DNA from: Platanthera guangdongensis
Lineage: Eukaryota; Streptophyta; Magnoliopsida; Asparagales; Orchidaceae
Direction of reading: 5' to 3'
DNA: 64,000 nucleotides
Assembly (NCBI GenBank): GCA_039583875.1
Contig: CM077157.1
Span: 73,780,346 to 73,844,345, forward strand
Shown here: in pieces, positions 1 through 10,468 of the stretch
Position numbering within the stretch: position 1 is the first letter of the stretch
Layout: the number at the start of each line of letters is the position of its first letter
Translations under genes and position numbers: made by a program
The notes under the pieces: generated by a model
Databases searched by the model: none
The model's input: the letters and a program-made list of their open reading frames with translations, nothing else
Told to the model about the DNA's origin: nothing

Positions 1-1
1 A

Positions 2-193
2 AAGCAAAGGTATAATAAATTTGAGTGTTGGTGTTGTGGCAAAGTTGGCCACTTTGTAATGGACTGTTGGCACAATGCTAGTGCCAAAGTGAATAGCAAA
101 CTGGCTGTTGGAAAACCAGCAGGTAGTCTTGTTAGGATGCAAACTAACAAATACCAAGGACCCAAGAATACTTTGGGTTCTAAGGTTCATTAA
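2..193 (+). pseudogene. gag: A1 gag, C-terminal end with CCHC zinc knuckle
   Basis: The frame beginning at base 2 encodes a nucleocapsid-type knuckle, CWCCGKVGHFVMDC (CX2CX4HX4C), followed by a basic Lys/Asn-rich tail and a TAA at 191-193. Knuckles of this kind bind the element's RNA during packaging. The A2 copy shows that this is the second of two knuckles in this Gag. The frame is the same as that of pol downstream, so Gag and Pol are separated here only by the stop. The 5' end is cut by the window edge. Confidence 0.8.
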
Positions 194-199
194 TCTGTT

Positions 200-3100
200 T
201 TGCAGGTGAGTCCAAGTTGCCATGCCCCAATATGGTACTTGGATAGTGGATGTTCCAGACATATGACTGGAACAAAGGGATTACTAAGGGACTACATTCC
301 AATCAAAGATGGTCCAAAAGTCACCTTTGGTGGTTCTGAAAAAGGAATCATCAAAGGGTTTGGTAACATTTCTAGTAACTTAGTTACCATTACTCAAGTG
401 GCTTATGTTAAAGGGTTGAAACACAACCTAATAAGTATAAGTCAATTAAGTGATGTAGGGTATGACATCTCATTTGTTAAGAATGGTTGTCATATCAAGA
501 GGTCAAATGATCAAGAGATCATTTTGACTGGCTATAGAAAGAGGAATGTCTACTGCCTAGACATTATGTGTGAGACCAATAGTTCTCAAGTGTGTCTTGT
601 AGCTGATGAGACAGTCTCTCATTGTGTCAAATGGCACAAGAGGCTAGCCCATCTTAACTACAAGACAATTGACAAAATCTTTAGCAAAGAGTTAGTGAGG
701 AATGGTCCTCAAGTTAAGTGTGTTAAAGATGGTATTTGCTCAGCTTGTCAAAAGGGCAAGCAGACTAGATCCACCTTTAGAAGCATAGAAAACAAAGATG
801 CTGTGAGGTGTTTATACCTCTTGCATATGGATCTCTTTGGTCCAATGCCAGTTCACAGCCTAGGTAGGAAGGTCTATACCTTTGTAGTTGTAGATGACTA
901 CTCAAGGTTTTCCTGGGTGTTCTTCTTAAGACAGAAATCTGAAACACCTAATGTCTTCTATAGCTTTGTCAAGCAAATTCAGAATGAACTAAATAGTACA
1001 GTGGTCAAAATAAGAAGTGACCATGGTACTGAGTTTCAGTCTGATAGCATGACAAAACTATGTGAAGACTTTGGGATATTTCAAGAGTTTTCTTCACCTA
1101 GAACACCTTAGCAAAATGGCATTGCTGAAAGGAAGAATAGGACCTTGATTGAGGCAGGTAGAACCCTATTAAGTGATACATCACTACCAGAATATTTTTG
1201 GGCTGAAGCAGTCAATACTGCATGCCATGTTATTAATAGGGCTACCATAACTAAAAGTCTCAACAAGACCCCCTATGAGGTTGTGAAAGGCAGGAAACCA
1301 AACCTATCCTACTTCAGGATCTTTGGTTGCAAATGCTTCATACTTAACAATGGAAAGTCTTACTTGACTAAGTTTGCTGCCAAGTCCCAAGAGGGAATTT
1401 TTGTTGGGTACAGCAACAATAGTAAGGCTTATAGAGTCTACAACTTGTCTACTCAAGTTGTAGAAGAGACTGTACATGTAGTATTTGATGAAACTAGGCT
1501 TATTAACAATGAGTTGTCTAGTAGTGTATGCAGCCCCACAGGTTTAACAAAGAAGATGGACAAGCTCACTCTAGAAGAAGAATCTACTACAAGACAGCAA
1601 GTAGAAGACAGTGGCTGTTGTCCAGGGGGAGAACTACATGTACCAAATGCAGAAGAAGTACAAGGAGTACAACAAGATGATGAAACTGAAGAGGTTCAAC
1701 CAGAAGTCAGGATGCCTCCAGCCAATAGGCATCTTAGAGATCATCCAGTAGAGCAGATTATTGGAGATCCAAGACAAGGGGTACAAACAAGGAGCAGAAA
1801 CCTGAATGCAACAATCTACTCTAGTTTCCTATCCCAAGTTGAACCTAAGAAGTTTGAAGAAGCCATCAAAGACCCACTTTGGATTGAGGCTATGCAAGAA
1901 GAACTCAATTAGTTCAAGAGATGCAATGTCTGGGAGCTTGTTCCTAAACCTAAAGACCACAATATAATTGGAACCAAGTGGATCTATAGGAACAAGATGG
2001 ATGAACAAGGAGTCATCATTAAGAACAAAGCAAGACTAGTTGCTAAAGGATATATGTAGAAAGAAGGTATTGATTTTGATCAAACCTTTGCTCCAGTAGC
2101 CAGACTGGAAGCCATAAGAATATTCCTGGCCTATGCAACTTTTCAAGGATTCAAAGTTTACCAAATGGATGTCAAGTCAGCATTTCTAAATGGTAATCTT
2201 AAAGAAGAAGTCTATGTGGAACAACCCTCAGGTTTTGTTGATTCAACTCTACCTAATCATGTCTATAGACTTAGGAAAGCTTTATATGGGTTAAAGCAAG
2301 CCCCTAGGGCTTGGTATGAAACCCTGTCTAGTTTCCTCATTGAGAATAAGTTCTCAAGGGGGAAAATAGATAAGACTCTATTCCTTAGGGAATCTAGAGG
2401 CAAAGTAATACTTGTCCAAATATATGTAGATGACATTATATTTGAGTCTACTGAAAGTAGCCTTTGCAAAAAGTTTGCAAAGCTAATACAAGGTCAATTT
2501 GAGATGAGTAGTATGAGAGAGCTAAAGTTCTTCTTGGGTCTCCAAGTAAGACAGACTGAGAGTGGTTTATCCATATGCCAGTCCAAGTTCACCCTAGAAC
2601 TCATAAGGAAGTATGGTATGGATTCATCCAGCACCATGAAGACTCCTATGGGGTCAAGTATGTCTCTTAGCAAGGATGATGCAGGGAAACCTGTAGATGA
2701 AATCTTGTATAGAGGGATAGTTGGCTCCCTATTATACTTGACTGCAAGTAGACTAGATATCATGTATGCTACATGTGTCTGTGCAAGGTATCAAGCCTGC
2801 CCTAAAGAGTCTCATTTGACAGCAGTCAAGAGAATATTGAGATATCTAAAGGGCACTCCTTATCTAGGCCTCTGGTACCCTAGGAATGGGGATTTTGATC
2901 TAACAGGTTATTCAGATGCAGATTTTGCAGGATGCAAAGAAGATAGAAAAAGCACTTCTGGAACCTGTCAATTCCTAGGTGGAAGACTGATTTCTTGGAG
3001 TAGCAAAAAGCAAACAAGTGTGGCTATCTCCACTGCAGAATCAGAGTATGTGGCTGCAGGAAGTTGCTGTGCTCAACTTCTTTGGATACAACATCAGCTA

Positions 3101-3367
3101 GAGGACTATGGAATTCAGGTAAGTAGAACTCCACTCTTTTGTGATTCTACTAGTGCTATTTCAATAGCTAATAATCTTGTATCCCATAGTAGAACAAAAC
3201 ATATTGAAATTAAATATCATTTTCTTAGGGAGCATGTAGAAAGAGAAGATATTTTACTTGAATATGTTAAAACAGATGAACAACTAGCTGATATGTATAC
3301 TAAGCCCCTAGAAGAAGCTAAGTTCAATAGGTTTAAGATTGAACTAGGAATGATAAACTTAGAGTAA
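200..3367 (+). pseudogene. pol: A1 pol: protease-integrase-RT-RNase H polyprotein
   Basis: One frame runs from the Gag stop to the TAA at 3365-3367, broken only by TAG at 1109-1111, 1910-1912 and 2057-2059. The first two stand where Gln is expected (CAG to TAG), judged from the A2 copy. Domains in order: protease with the DSG active site (WYLDSGCSRHMTG, about 233-271); integrase zinc region (H..H and CSACQKGK, about 630-760) and catalytic core (DLFGP, RSDHGTEF); reverse transcriptase with an intact YVDD box (about 2425-2440); RNase H (YSDADFAG, then DSTSAISIA near 3145). The polyprotein processes itself, copies the RNA and integrates the cDNA. With three stops it cannot yield full Pol without readthrough. 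The pattern suggests a fairly recent copy decaying by C-to-T change. Confidence 0.92.
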
Positions 3368-3878
3368 GTTTATAGTATTGAAATTGGCTAAGTAAAAAGG
3401 TGTCGACACATAGAGATTTCTGTGTCGACACAGATGGTAGGTGTCGACACTTCAGGGAAAAGGTGTCGACACATCTAGGAAGTTGGTGTCGACACTTCAG
3501 AATAATAGTGTCGACACATGACAAGTAGGTGTCGACACAACCAAGGTGGTGTCGACACTTAGTGTTTACTCAGTATTTTCTAAGTAAAGTCTCGACTAAA
3601 TGTCGAGTAAAGTGGTGTCGAAACATAAACAAGTGTCGACACATATAATCTGTTGACTAAACTTGTGTCGACACATATGTGTCGAGACATTATAAGTCAG
3701 TGTCGACACTTATTGCCAGTGTCGACACAATTTAAGTTGGCTGCCCGCCTTTTCATCTTCAAAAGTCGAAAGGTATACATAGGGTTTTGTCTTAGTTTGT
3801 TGACACGCTTTCAAAGTTTCGAGACCAAACTTCTGTGTCGACACCTCTCTTCTCTCAAGACAAATTCTACAAACCCTA
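3368..3878 (+). repeat. Spacer between A1 pol and extra ORF, with GTGTCGACAC array
   Basis: This 0.5 kb non-coding spacer holds about 13 exact copies of the perfect 10-bp palindrome GTGTCGACAC, plus degenerate copies, spaced irregularly at about 15-40 bp. Typical surroundings are TGGTGTCGACACTTCAG. The same motif fills the LTR at 7165-8050. Just before the extra ORF is a pyrimidine-rich stretch ending in AG (about 3845-3859) that looks like a splice acceptor. Short open frames inside the array are by-products of the repeat. Confidence 0.9.
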
Positions 3879-6731
3879 ATGGCACCTAAGCTAGAGGAGA
3901 ACGTTAATGAAGGATACGAGCTGGTGCGCAATGCTTTCGATGATGCTGATCAAGAAATCCAGACTGTCGTAACCCTAGTAGCCGATTCAGGGTTAGAATA
4001 TCTTGTTTCTGAACCTACTAAAATCTGGAAGAAAGAGGTACTAGAATTCCTCAATGGAGCTGAAGTGGACGAATCTGGATACAAGATCAAATCCAGAGTT
4101 CATGGAGAAAAGGTTAAGGTTTCACCTAAAAGTCTGAGGAAGGTACTTCAGTTGCCCAAAACTAAAGAGGAAGATGAGGTTACTGCTTCAAAGACCAGGG
4201 AAGCTCTAACCTGGTGTGGACTGGATCCTAAGATGAAGCTTGGATCAGTGTTTCTTAGAAAGGGCATGAACAATCAAGGGAAATTCCTTTCAGAGATTGT
4301 TGGAAAGGTAATATTAAGCAAGCCAGGAGGGCATGACAGAGTGTCTGCCTATATGTTTACTATTATGACAAGGATAATCTTCTCTCTGCAAACTGACTGG
4401 TCTATGGTAGTTTTTGAGAAGATTAAAGAAAGCCTAAAGAAGCCCAACTTAGGCAGAATCATAAGTCTTTATCTTGCTGGTGTTATACCTGAAGTTATGG
4501 GACAGGCTGCTGGAACAAAAATCAATCATATGAGGAAGATGGATTTAAGGATATTTTCCAGATGGGACAGGGTGTTGTCAAAAGAAATGCCAACACCTGA
4601 GAAGATCACTTCTGAGAAGGAAATTCCACCAAGGAAGAAGAGGAAAACTGCTCTAGTGGCACAGGTTTCCACTAGCAGTTCTGAGAGTGAAGAACAAGTG
4701 GTCTTCACCCCTGATGAAGAAGACACAGGAACTGCTGTGAAGTCTCCAGCACAACAAGTGGATGCTGAGATCCAGGGGGAGCTACCTCAAGCTAGCCCCA
4801 TCCACAAGGATCAAATCCAGGGGGAGCATCTAGTTGTAGAAGAACCAACTACACTAGAAAGTGAATAAGCAACCAACACCATACTAAAGGTAATCACTGA
4901 ACTAAATACTTTAGATTTTCCTATAGAGGATACTGATTTGTCTGATGTTCATCAGCAAACTCAGATGGATTACCAAGTCCCAGATGGTGTCATGAAAGAC
5001 ACATCTATTGAAGTTGTAGTTACTGAACCAGTGATTGAAGAGCCAAGACTTTCTCCAGCTCATTCACCATAAGAGTATACCATGGAAGATCTTTTCTTGA
5101 ATCTGGATCAAGCAGATTTTGACAAGGAAACTGATGCTGCTGAGAGGGAGAATGCTCCAGTTGAAGGGGAGCAAATTGTATTTCTTGAAGAGCCTACAAG
5201 AAAAGAAACTGAGAAGGCACCAGATGTGCAGACTGAGAGGCCCCCAAGCCCTAAGGAGAGGGTAGATATAGCCAGCTCCTCAGCATCTGAAGATGAGGAG
5301 GCTGCAAGGGCAAAGAAACAGAAAATTTATGTATTCAAGAGACGGAGTCAGAGTTATAAGAAGGCCTTACAATCTATTGCTCCACATCCTATAACACAGC
5401 CAGCTCCAACTGTGGATTATAATGCTTTAATGGTTGCAATGCAAGTCAAGTTGGATGAGCAAAGGCAGGCCATTGAAAAGTATGTTGATGAAGGGCACAA
5501 ATCACTACAGTTTGATCTAGCCCAGGACATAAAATCAATAAGATTTGAAATGAATCTTAACAAGAAGGAGATGACAGACTGCTTCCACAAAGGTGGAAAT
5601 GCAGTGGTGTACTTGGCTACACACCAGGAGAAGATAAAAGCACAAGTGGATGACATAGCTGTGAAGCAAGGTTATGTTCTTGAAAATCAGCTAAGAATGA
5701 ATGACAACCTTACTGAATCCCACAATTGAATAGTCATAGAACTGAAGAATCTAGCTGCAGGACAGACTCCAGCTATAGCAAAGGCAGATTTTGACAAAGT
5801 ATTCCTAGAAGAACTCACTGCTCTTAAGACTGCCATTCAAGACTCCCAGAAGGCCATATCTGAACAACTCAATAAGCTCAAACCTTTCTTTAAAGATGGA
5901 GTCAGATACTTGGATAATCAAATCAGATTCCAGAAGGATGATGTCAGAGATCACATGGCTAGAGAAGTCATAAAGGGGGAGAGAGTTTTAGTCAAAGCTA
6001 GCTCTGATCATGCCAAATGGATATCTAATTCCATCAGAGCTACACTGGGCTATCCTCCTCTTTGTGATGATGACAATGTTGCTGAATCTGGAATTCATCC
6101 TGCATATTTAGGAGGGGAGCAACCAGAAGTGGCTCAAGTTATCTATCCTCCTCCAGATTTTGAAATGGTGCAAGTTGATATTCATCACATGTATAGCCCA
6201 ACTGAAGGGAAGTCCAATGTCATTCTAGAAAAAGTGGTTCAGCCTATATCTGAAGCTATGCAAGCAGCTCTTCAGAAAGAAGAAGAAGCTCTACAGATAG
6301 AAGAAGATACTAGATTGTCTAAGAAGAGGTTTATGGAACAAGCTGAACAAAGGCCAGACTTTGAACAGTGGAGCCCTACCTCAAGAAATATCATTTTGAC
6401 TACCTGGAAAGCTGCCAAAGATAATTTGCATGACAGGAACAAATGGTTTTCTGAGGCTGAATGGAGAAAACATGAGATAAGGCAGGAGGCAATAGTTCAA
6501 TACAGGAGAAAGGCCAAGATGGGAAAGCTACATCCTACTGCTCTGGAGCCTAGCAAGTACTTTCCCAAGCCTTATCACTACTTTGAGAGACAAAAGATTA
6601 AGGCTGACGAACTCAAGAAGAAAGAGCTGAAAGGTAAGAAGCCTGCTGAAACAGAAGATGCTGAAGCTCCTGTTCAAGCCAGAGTTCAAGCTGGAAAAGG
6701 AATAGTCATTAAGGAGGCTGAACAGAAATAG
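3879..6731 (+). pseudogene. A1 extra ORF (Sirevirus env-position protein), about 950 codons
   Basis: An ATG at 3879 opens one frame to the TAG at 6729-6731, broken by TAA at 4866-4868, TAA at 5070-5072 and TGA at 5727-5729. Residues 1 to about 230 look like a compact helical domain (motifs KFLSEIVGKVIL, TDW, FEKIKESLKKPNLGR). Then come an acidic Ser/Glu-rich linker with QGE/EGE units, a helical coiled-coil-like middle (5400-6000) and a Lys-rich C-terminus. The position matches the env-like ORF of Sireviruses, but I see no signal peptide or convincing membrane anchor, so an envelope role is not supported. The N-terminal domain is related to the extra ORF of element C (24517-25318). The function is unknown. 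Confidence 0.8.
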
Positions 6732-7020
6732 CTTAGAAAATTTCTTAAGTTTACTATGTATTCTTTTGATATAAAACACTCTATAAACTTTAGAATTTTG
6801 TATATGACAGTATTGGAACAATTTTTTGTGTGATAAATTTGTTGTGTAATAAATTTGTTTCATAATTGTTCTGTGATGATGTCTATGTATACATGTGTGA
6901 TTGATACATGTTTATGTTTACCCTGCTATATATAATTCTGCTTTACATCATTTTGTAATTTTATTATGAATGGTGTATATCATTGACTAAGAGTTATGAC
7001 TTCTCCAAATAGGGGGAGAT
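6732..7020 (+). promoter_or_regulatory. A1 3' untranslated region with polypurine tract
   Basis: This AT-rich untranslated stretch ends in AAATAGGGGGAGAT, directly before the TGTTGGG start of the 3' LTR. Such a purine run primes plus-strand DNA synthesis. A2 has the same tract at 43407-43417 and C has AAATAGGGTGAGAT before its 3' LTR. Similar GGGGGAGC runs recur inside the extra ORF. Confidence 0.85.
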
Positions 7021-7164
7021 TGTTGGGTACATTGGTTCAAATGTACATGATTTGAAGAAGCCTCACCCAACTCAATGATATACATCAAAATGTATTTGAT
7101 GTATTTTGAGTTACATGTACAGGTTAAGTATTTGCCGGAAATGATGAAAAAGTTTCTAAGTCCA

Positions 7165-8050
7165 TGTGTCGACACCCAGAGGGAAAGTGTCGACACTTAA
7201 GAAGACTTGTGTCGACACCCAGGCAAGCAGTGTCGACACTTGGAGTCATTGTGTCGACACCAGGGATGCTGAGTCGACACCAGACAGAAAGTGTCGACAC
7301 AAGGAGCTGTGTCGACACTCAGTGAAGAAAAGACAGTGAAGCTGTGTCAACACTTAACAGTTGTGTCGACACCCAGTGAAGCTGTGTCTACATCAGAAAG
7401 TGTCGACACTTGGAGCTGTGTTGACACTCAGCAAAAGCTAGCAAAGACTAAGTACAAGTGTCGACACCCAGAACAATGTGTCGACACACAGCAGAAGAGT
7501 CAACACTTGAAGTAAGTGTCGACACCCAGAACAATGTGTCGACACTTAGCTGAAGACTCAACACTTGAAGAAAGTATCGACACAAGGAGCTGTGTCGACA
7601 CTTAGCAAAGATTAACAAAGTTCAAGAATATTCTAAGTACAAGTGTCGACACTAAGGGGAAGTGTCGACACTCAGCCAGAGTCTCTACAGAAGAAAGATG
7701 TGTCGACACAAGGAGCTATGTCGACACTCAACAAGTATCAACAATGAAGACATGTGTCGACACCAAGAAGCAGTGTCGACACTTAACAGATTCAACACAT
7801 GAAGATGTGTCGACACAAAGGTGTTGTGTCGACACTTAGAAGAATTCAGCAAAGATACTGAAGTACATGTAATTGTGTCGACACTCAATTTCAGTGTCGA
7901 CACATGAAGAAGAAGTAGTGTCGAGATACAAAATCTACAACACAAGGAGTTGTGTCGACACCTTGTAGACTAGTGTCGACACTTAGACAACATGTGTCGA
8001 CACTTGGTCTATAAGTGTCGACACTTAAAGACAGAAAGTCTCGACACTTT
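7165..8050 (+). repeat. GTGTCGACAC palindrome array in A1 LTR
   Basis: I count 27 exact copies of the perfect palindrome GTGTCGACAC in about 870 bp, plus near copies such as GTGTCAACAC, GTGTTGACAC, GAGTCGACAC and ATGTCGACAC. Spacing is irregular, about 15-50 bp. The array lies in U3 directly upstream of the TATA box, which suggests a regulatory or chromatin role. The near copies are mostly C-to-T or G-to-A at the central CpG, as expected from methylation and deamination. Confidence 0.95.
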
Positions 8051-8181
8051 CAGACAGTTAGAGAATTTTCAAGAACTGACTGGATGACTTGACAGCTGCC
8101 ATTCCAGTCGGTCTACAGTACCTATCAAAGTTGTCAGAATTCATTTATGGACCGGAACAGCCAGTTACCATGAAGAAGGCC

Positions 8182-8189
8182 TATAAATA
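8182..8189 (+). promoter_or_regulatory. TATA box in A1 LTR
   Basis: TATAAATA sits in GCCTATAAATAGGCC, about 130 bp after the end of the palindrome array, and is the likely core promoter of the LTR. Equivalent boxes occur in A2 at 26264-26271 (TATATAAA) and near 44363. Confidence 0.7.
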
Positions 8190-8642
8190 GGCCTATGCTG
8201 TCTACAGAAGAAGTGTTAAAAAAAGGAGTTGTTCAAATTATTGATCAAGTATTCAACAAAGAAGATCTAGCTATTCCTTGAAGAATCAAGTGCAGATCTA
8301 AGAAGTTGGAGAGAGAGAGCTCCATCCAAGAAATCAGCTGTTGGAACCCAGCTGAGAAGAAGGATTCAGATTGGTCTGAATCTTAAGAAGCAGAGATCAA
8401 GGATCAACTGCAGAGGAATCAGTCTTATTATGTTCTACTTTCAAGAAGCTTTGAAGAAAGCCAAGTCAGATTGATTTCAGCTGAGTTCTTCCAAGAACTC
8501 ATCAAGAATCTCACAACTTATCTCTCTTTCATCTAAGTTGTTGAGTTTATACATTTTGTATTCATTATAACTTGTAGGATCCTTAGGGATCTGAGATTGT
8601 AAGCCTACAATTATAAAGGCTGAGGGTAGGAGAGTTAAATCT

Positions 8643-8723
8643 CTGAGTGTAGGCCTTGGTGGCTGAGTGTAGGCCTTGGTGGCTGAGTGTAGGCCTTTGT
8701 GGCTGAGTGTAGGCTTTGTGGAA
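8643..8723 (+). repeat. Short tandem repeat in A1 LTR
   Basis: About four copies of a 20-bp unit, CTGAGTGTAGGCCTTGGTGG, stand head to tail, the last ones shortened. A2 LTRs have related but less regular CTGAGTTGTAGG units, so copy number varies within the family. Confidence 0.85.
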
Positions 8724-9033
8724 AAGCTGAGTTGTAGGGCCTTGGGCCTGAGGTGTAGGAGCCTGTTTTGGGTTCTGAGTTAGTGGAGAAGTTTGGCCGA
8801 ATCTAGTACACTGCTAGATAGGCGAAGGGGGAAAGTGGATGTACCCAAAGCTTGGGGAACCACTATAAAACTCTGTGTCTTCTGTGTTTGCTGAGTTGCT
8901 GTGATTGCTGAATGTGTGCTGTGTTAAATTAGATATAATTCTGTGATATTATCTGTGTGCTGCCTAAAAAGTTAAAAAGATTCAAGTCACCTATTCAGCC
9001 CCCCCTCTAGGTGCTTAGCAACAATATCTTTCA

Positions 9034-10468
9034 TCCGGTACTAGACTGGCCCACCTCCATGCGCACCGTACTCCGCTGGTGATGGTCCTTGTGCTGCTGG
9101 TCCCTGTCTCCCATCCGGAGCCCCTATAATGTTGTGGTCCAAAAACCATTAGTCATAAAGACTAATCCCTATCATCCCCTACCCCTCCCCCCATGGCTCC
9201 TAAGTACCGAGCGGGGAGGAGGAAAGGGAAGCTACAAAGGTGGAGAGTACAAAGTGGCAGGTGATAGTGAAACTAGTCTAGTAGTTCTATAATAGTATGC
9301 AGTAAGGTAAGCAAGTAGAGTAAGCAAGTAGAGTAAGCAGCATATGTAAAAAAAAGACAAGGTAGGAAGTAAGTAACCTTGAATTATTTGAATGCTCATA
9401 CAAACATATAAGTAAGGGGTCTTCTACAAGGCTCCCATCGTATAAAAAGTCTCATACCAATTTATACGTTGGGGCGTCAGTTGTATGCATGTATGAGTGT
9501 AGTGATATGCTATGCCATGATTCATGCAAGTGCAACCCACGCACACGGCTCTATGCACACAGACCTTTAGTTCCCCTTATTTGGGCAGCTAGCTTCACTC
9601 CCAGGAACCTCCGTAGTGGCCAACGGAGACAGTGGGTCGGGCCCCCCACTCCTAGGCGGGTATCCACACTACCAGGCCTAGCCCTCCCGTACACCCCTCG
9701 AAGAACACAACCGAGAGTATCCGCGTACTAATGCTATCCATATCCACCAGACTTTCTTTGGCTAAGTGTCCCACACCGCCGAGTCAATGTATCGACGTCG
9801 GTGTGAATGACTGTCCGATACCGATGACCCACCACCTTATTTTATATCCAGAACCTTTTGAGCCACTGGCTCCCCGGACTAATCGTCCGTGCATCTACAT
9901 TCCGAACGAACCGTCTGGATGGCAATCAAAACAACTGAATCAACCTCCCGAGTTACCGGGGTGTGTGAATGTTCAACCCTAGTTATACTAGTTGCTCTTG
10001 TAATATATTATTCTTACTGTTTATGTTAGCCTAGGACAGCCCAAGGTATTCTCCATGAAGGGCTCTCGAAGGCACTAGGAACTACGATGGGATTATGCCC
10101 AAAGCTCCCTTTCGCAAGGCACTTACTATTATTTGTTGCTATCATATTTTCCAAACCCTTACTTGTACTGGATTTAACCCTAGAGTATTTGACACTTCCT
10201 CCCCACGGGAAAGACGATCTTTCGTCGATCCCGAGCATCACCTAACACTAGTCAAACCAACACTCTACTCATCCTATCTTCCAATGGTGAACTCATTTTT
10301 AATTATCCAAACCAGCAAACATCTAACCCCAACTCAAGTGCCCCGATTCATACTCCATAATAATTTATGCAGTTTTACTAAGTGCAAACCAACCTAAGCT
10401 ATATGCCGTGTAAAAGGAGAGGTACTTAAAATATTCACCTAGTAACCATATAATAATTAATGGAGAGC
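9034..10468. other. Unassigned stretch between A1 and element B
   Basis: No gene is recognised. The DNA is moderately GC-rich in places, with short open frames but no protein signature. A part near 9460-9560 with repeated ATGCATG/ATGCATGTATG strings resembles the leader of the gypsy element E (47830-48100) in style, so this may be an older gypsy remnant. It was the target of both A1 (junction at 9033) and B (junction at 10468). Confidence 0.4.

Larger units (their letters stand above)
1..9033 (+). mobile_element. Sirevirus-type Ty1/copia retrotransposon A1, 3' part
   Basis: The window opens inside gag, so the 5' LTR and most of gag lie outside. The order seen is Gag zinc knuckle, protease, integrase, RT, RNase H, a palindrome-rich spacer, an extra ORF, a polypurine tract (AGGGGGAGAT) and a 2.0 kb 3' LTR. 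A copia element with a long LTR and an additional ORF after pol fits the Sirevirus (Maximus/SIRE) lineage. A second copy of the same family (A2) lies at 25319-51475. All damage seen in A1 is point nonsense; no frameshift was found in pol or in the extra ORF. Confidence 0.9.
7021..9033 (+). repeat. A1 3' LTR (about 2.0 kb)
   Basis: The LTR begins TGTTGGGTACATTGG after the polypurine tract and ends ATATCTTTCA, the same ends as in A2. It consists of a start block, the GTGTCGACAC array (7165-8050), a TATA box (8182-8189), a GA-rich leader-like block, a short tandem repeat (8643-8723) and a C-rich CCCCCCCTCTAGG block near the end. The bases after it (tccgg, 9034-9038) would be the target duplication, but the other copy lies outside the window. 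Confidence 0.9.

Noticed and set aside
3879..6731. Viral envelope gene
   Set aside because: Only the position fits. I see no signal peptide, no fusion-type hydrophobic segment and no convincing membrane anchor in family A; the hydrophobic stretch in C contains charged residues.
7165..8050. CRISPR-like appearance of regularly recurring short repeats
   Set aside because: The unit is 10 bp, the spacing is irregular and degenerate copies are frequent. It lies in a retrotransposon LTR in a plant-like genome, with no cas genes.
9089..10397. Host gene fragments from several 60-100 codon frames between A1 and B
   Set aside because: The frames are short, on both strands, without motifs or splice-site support.
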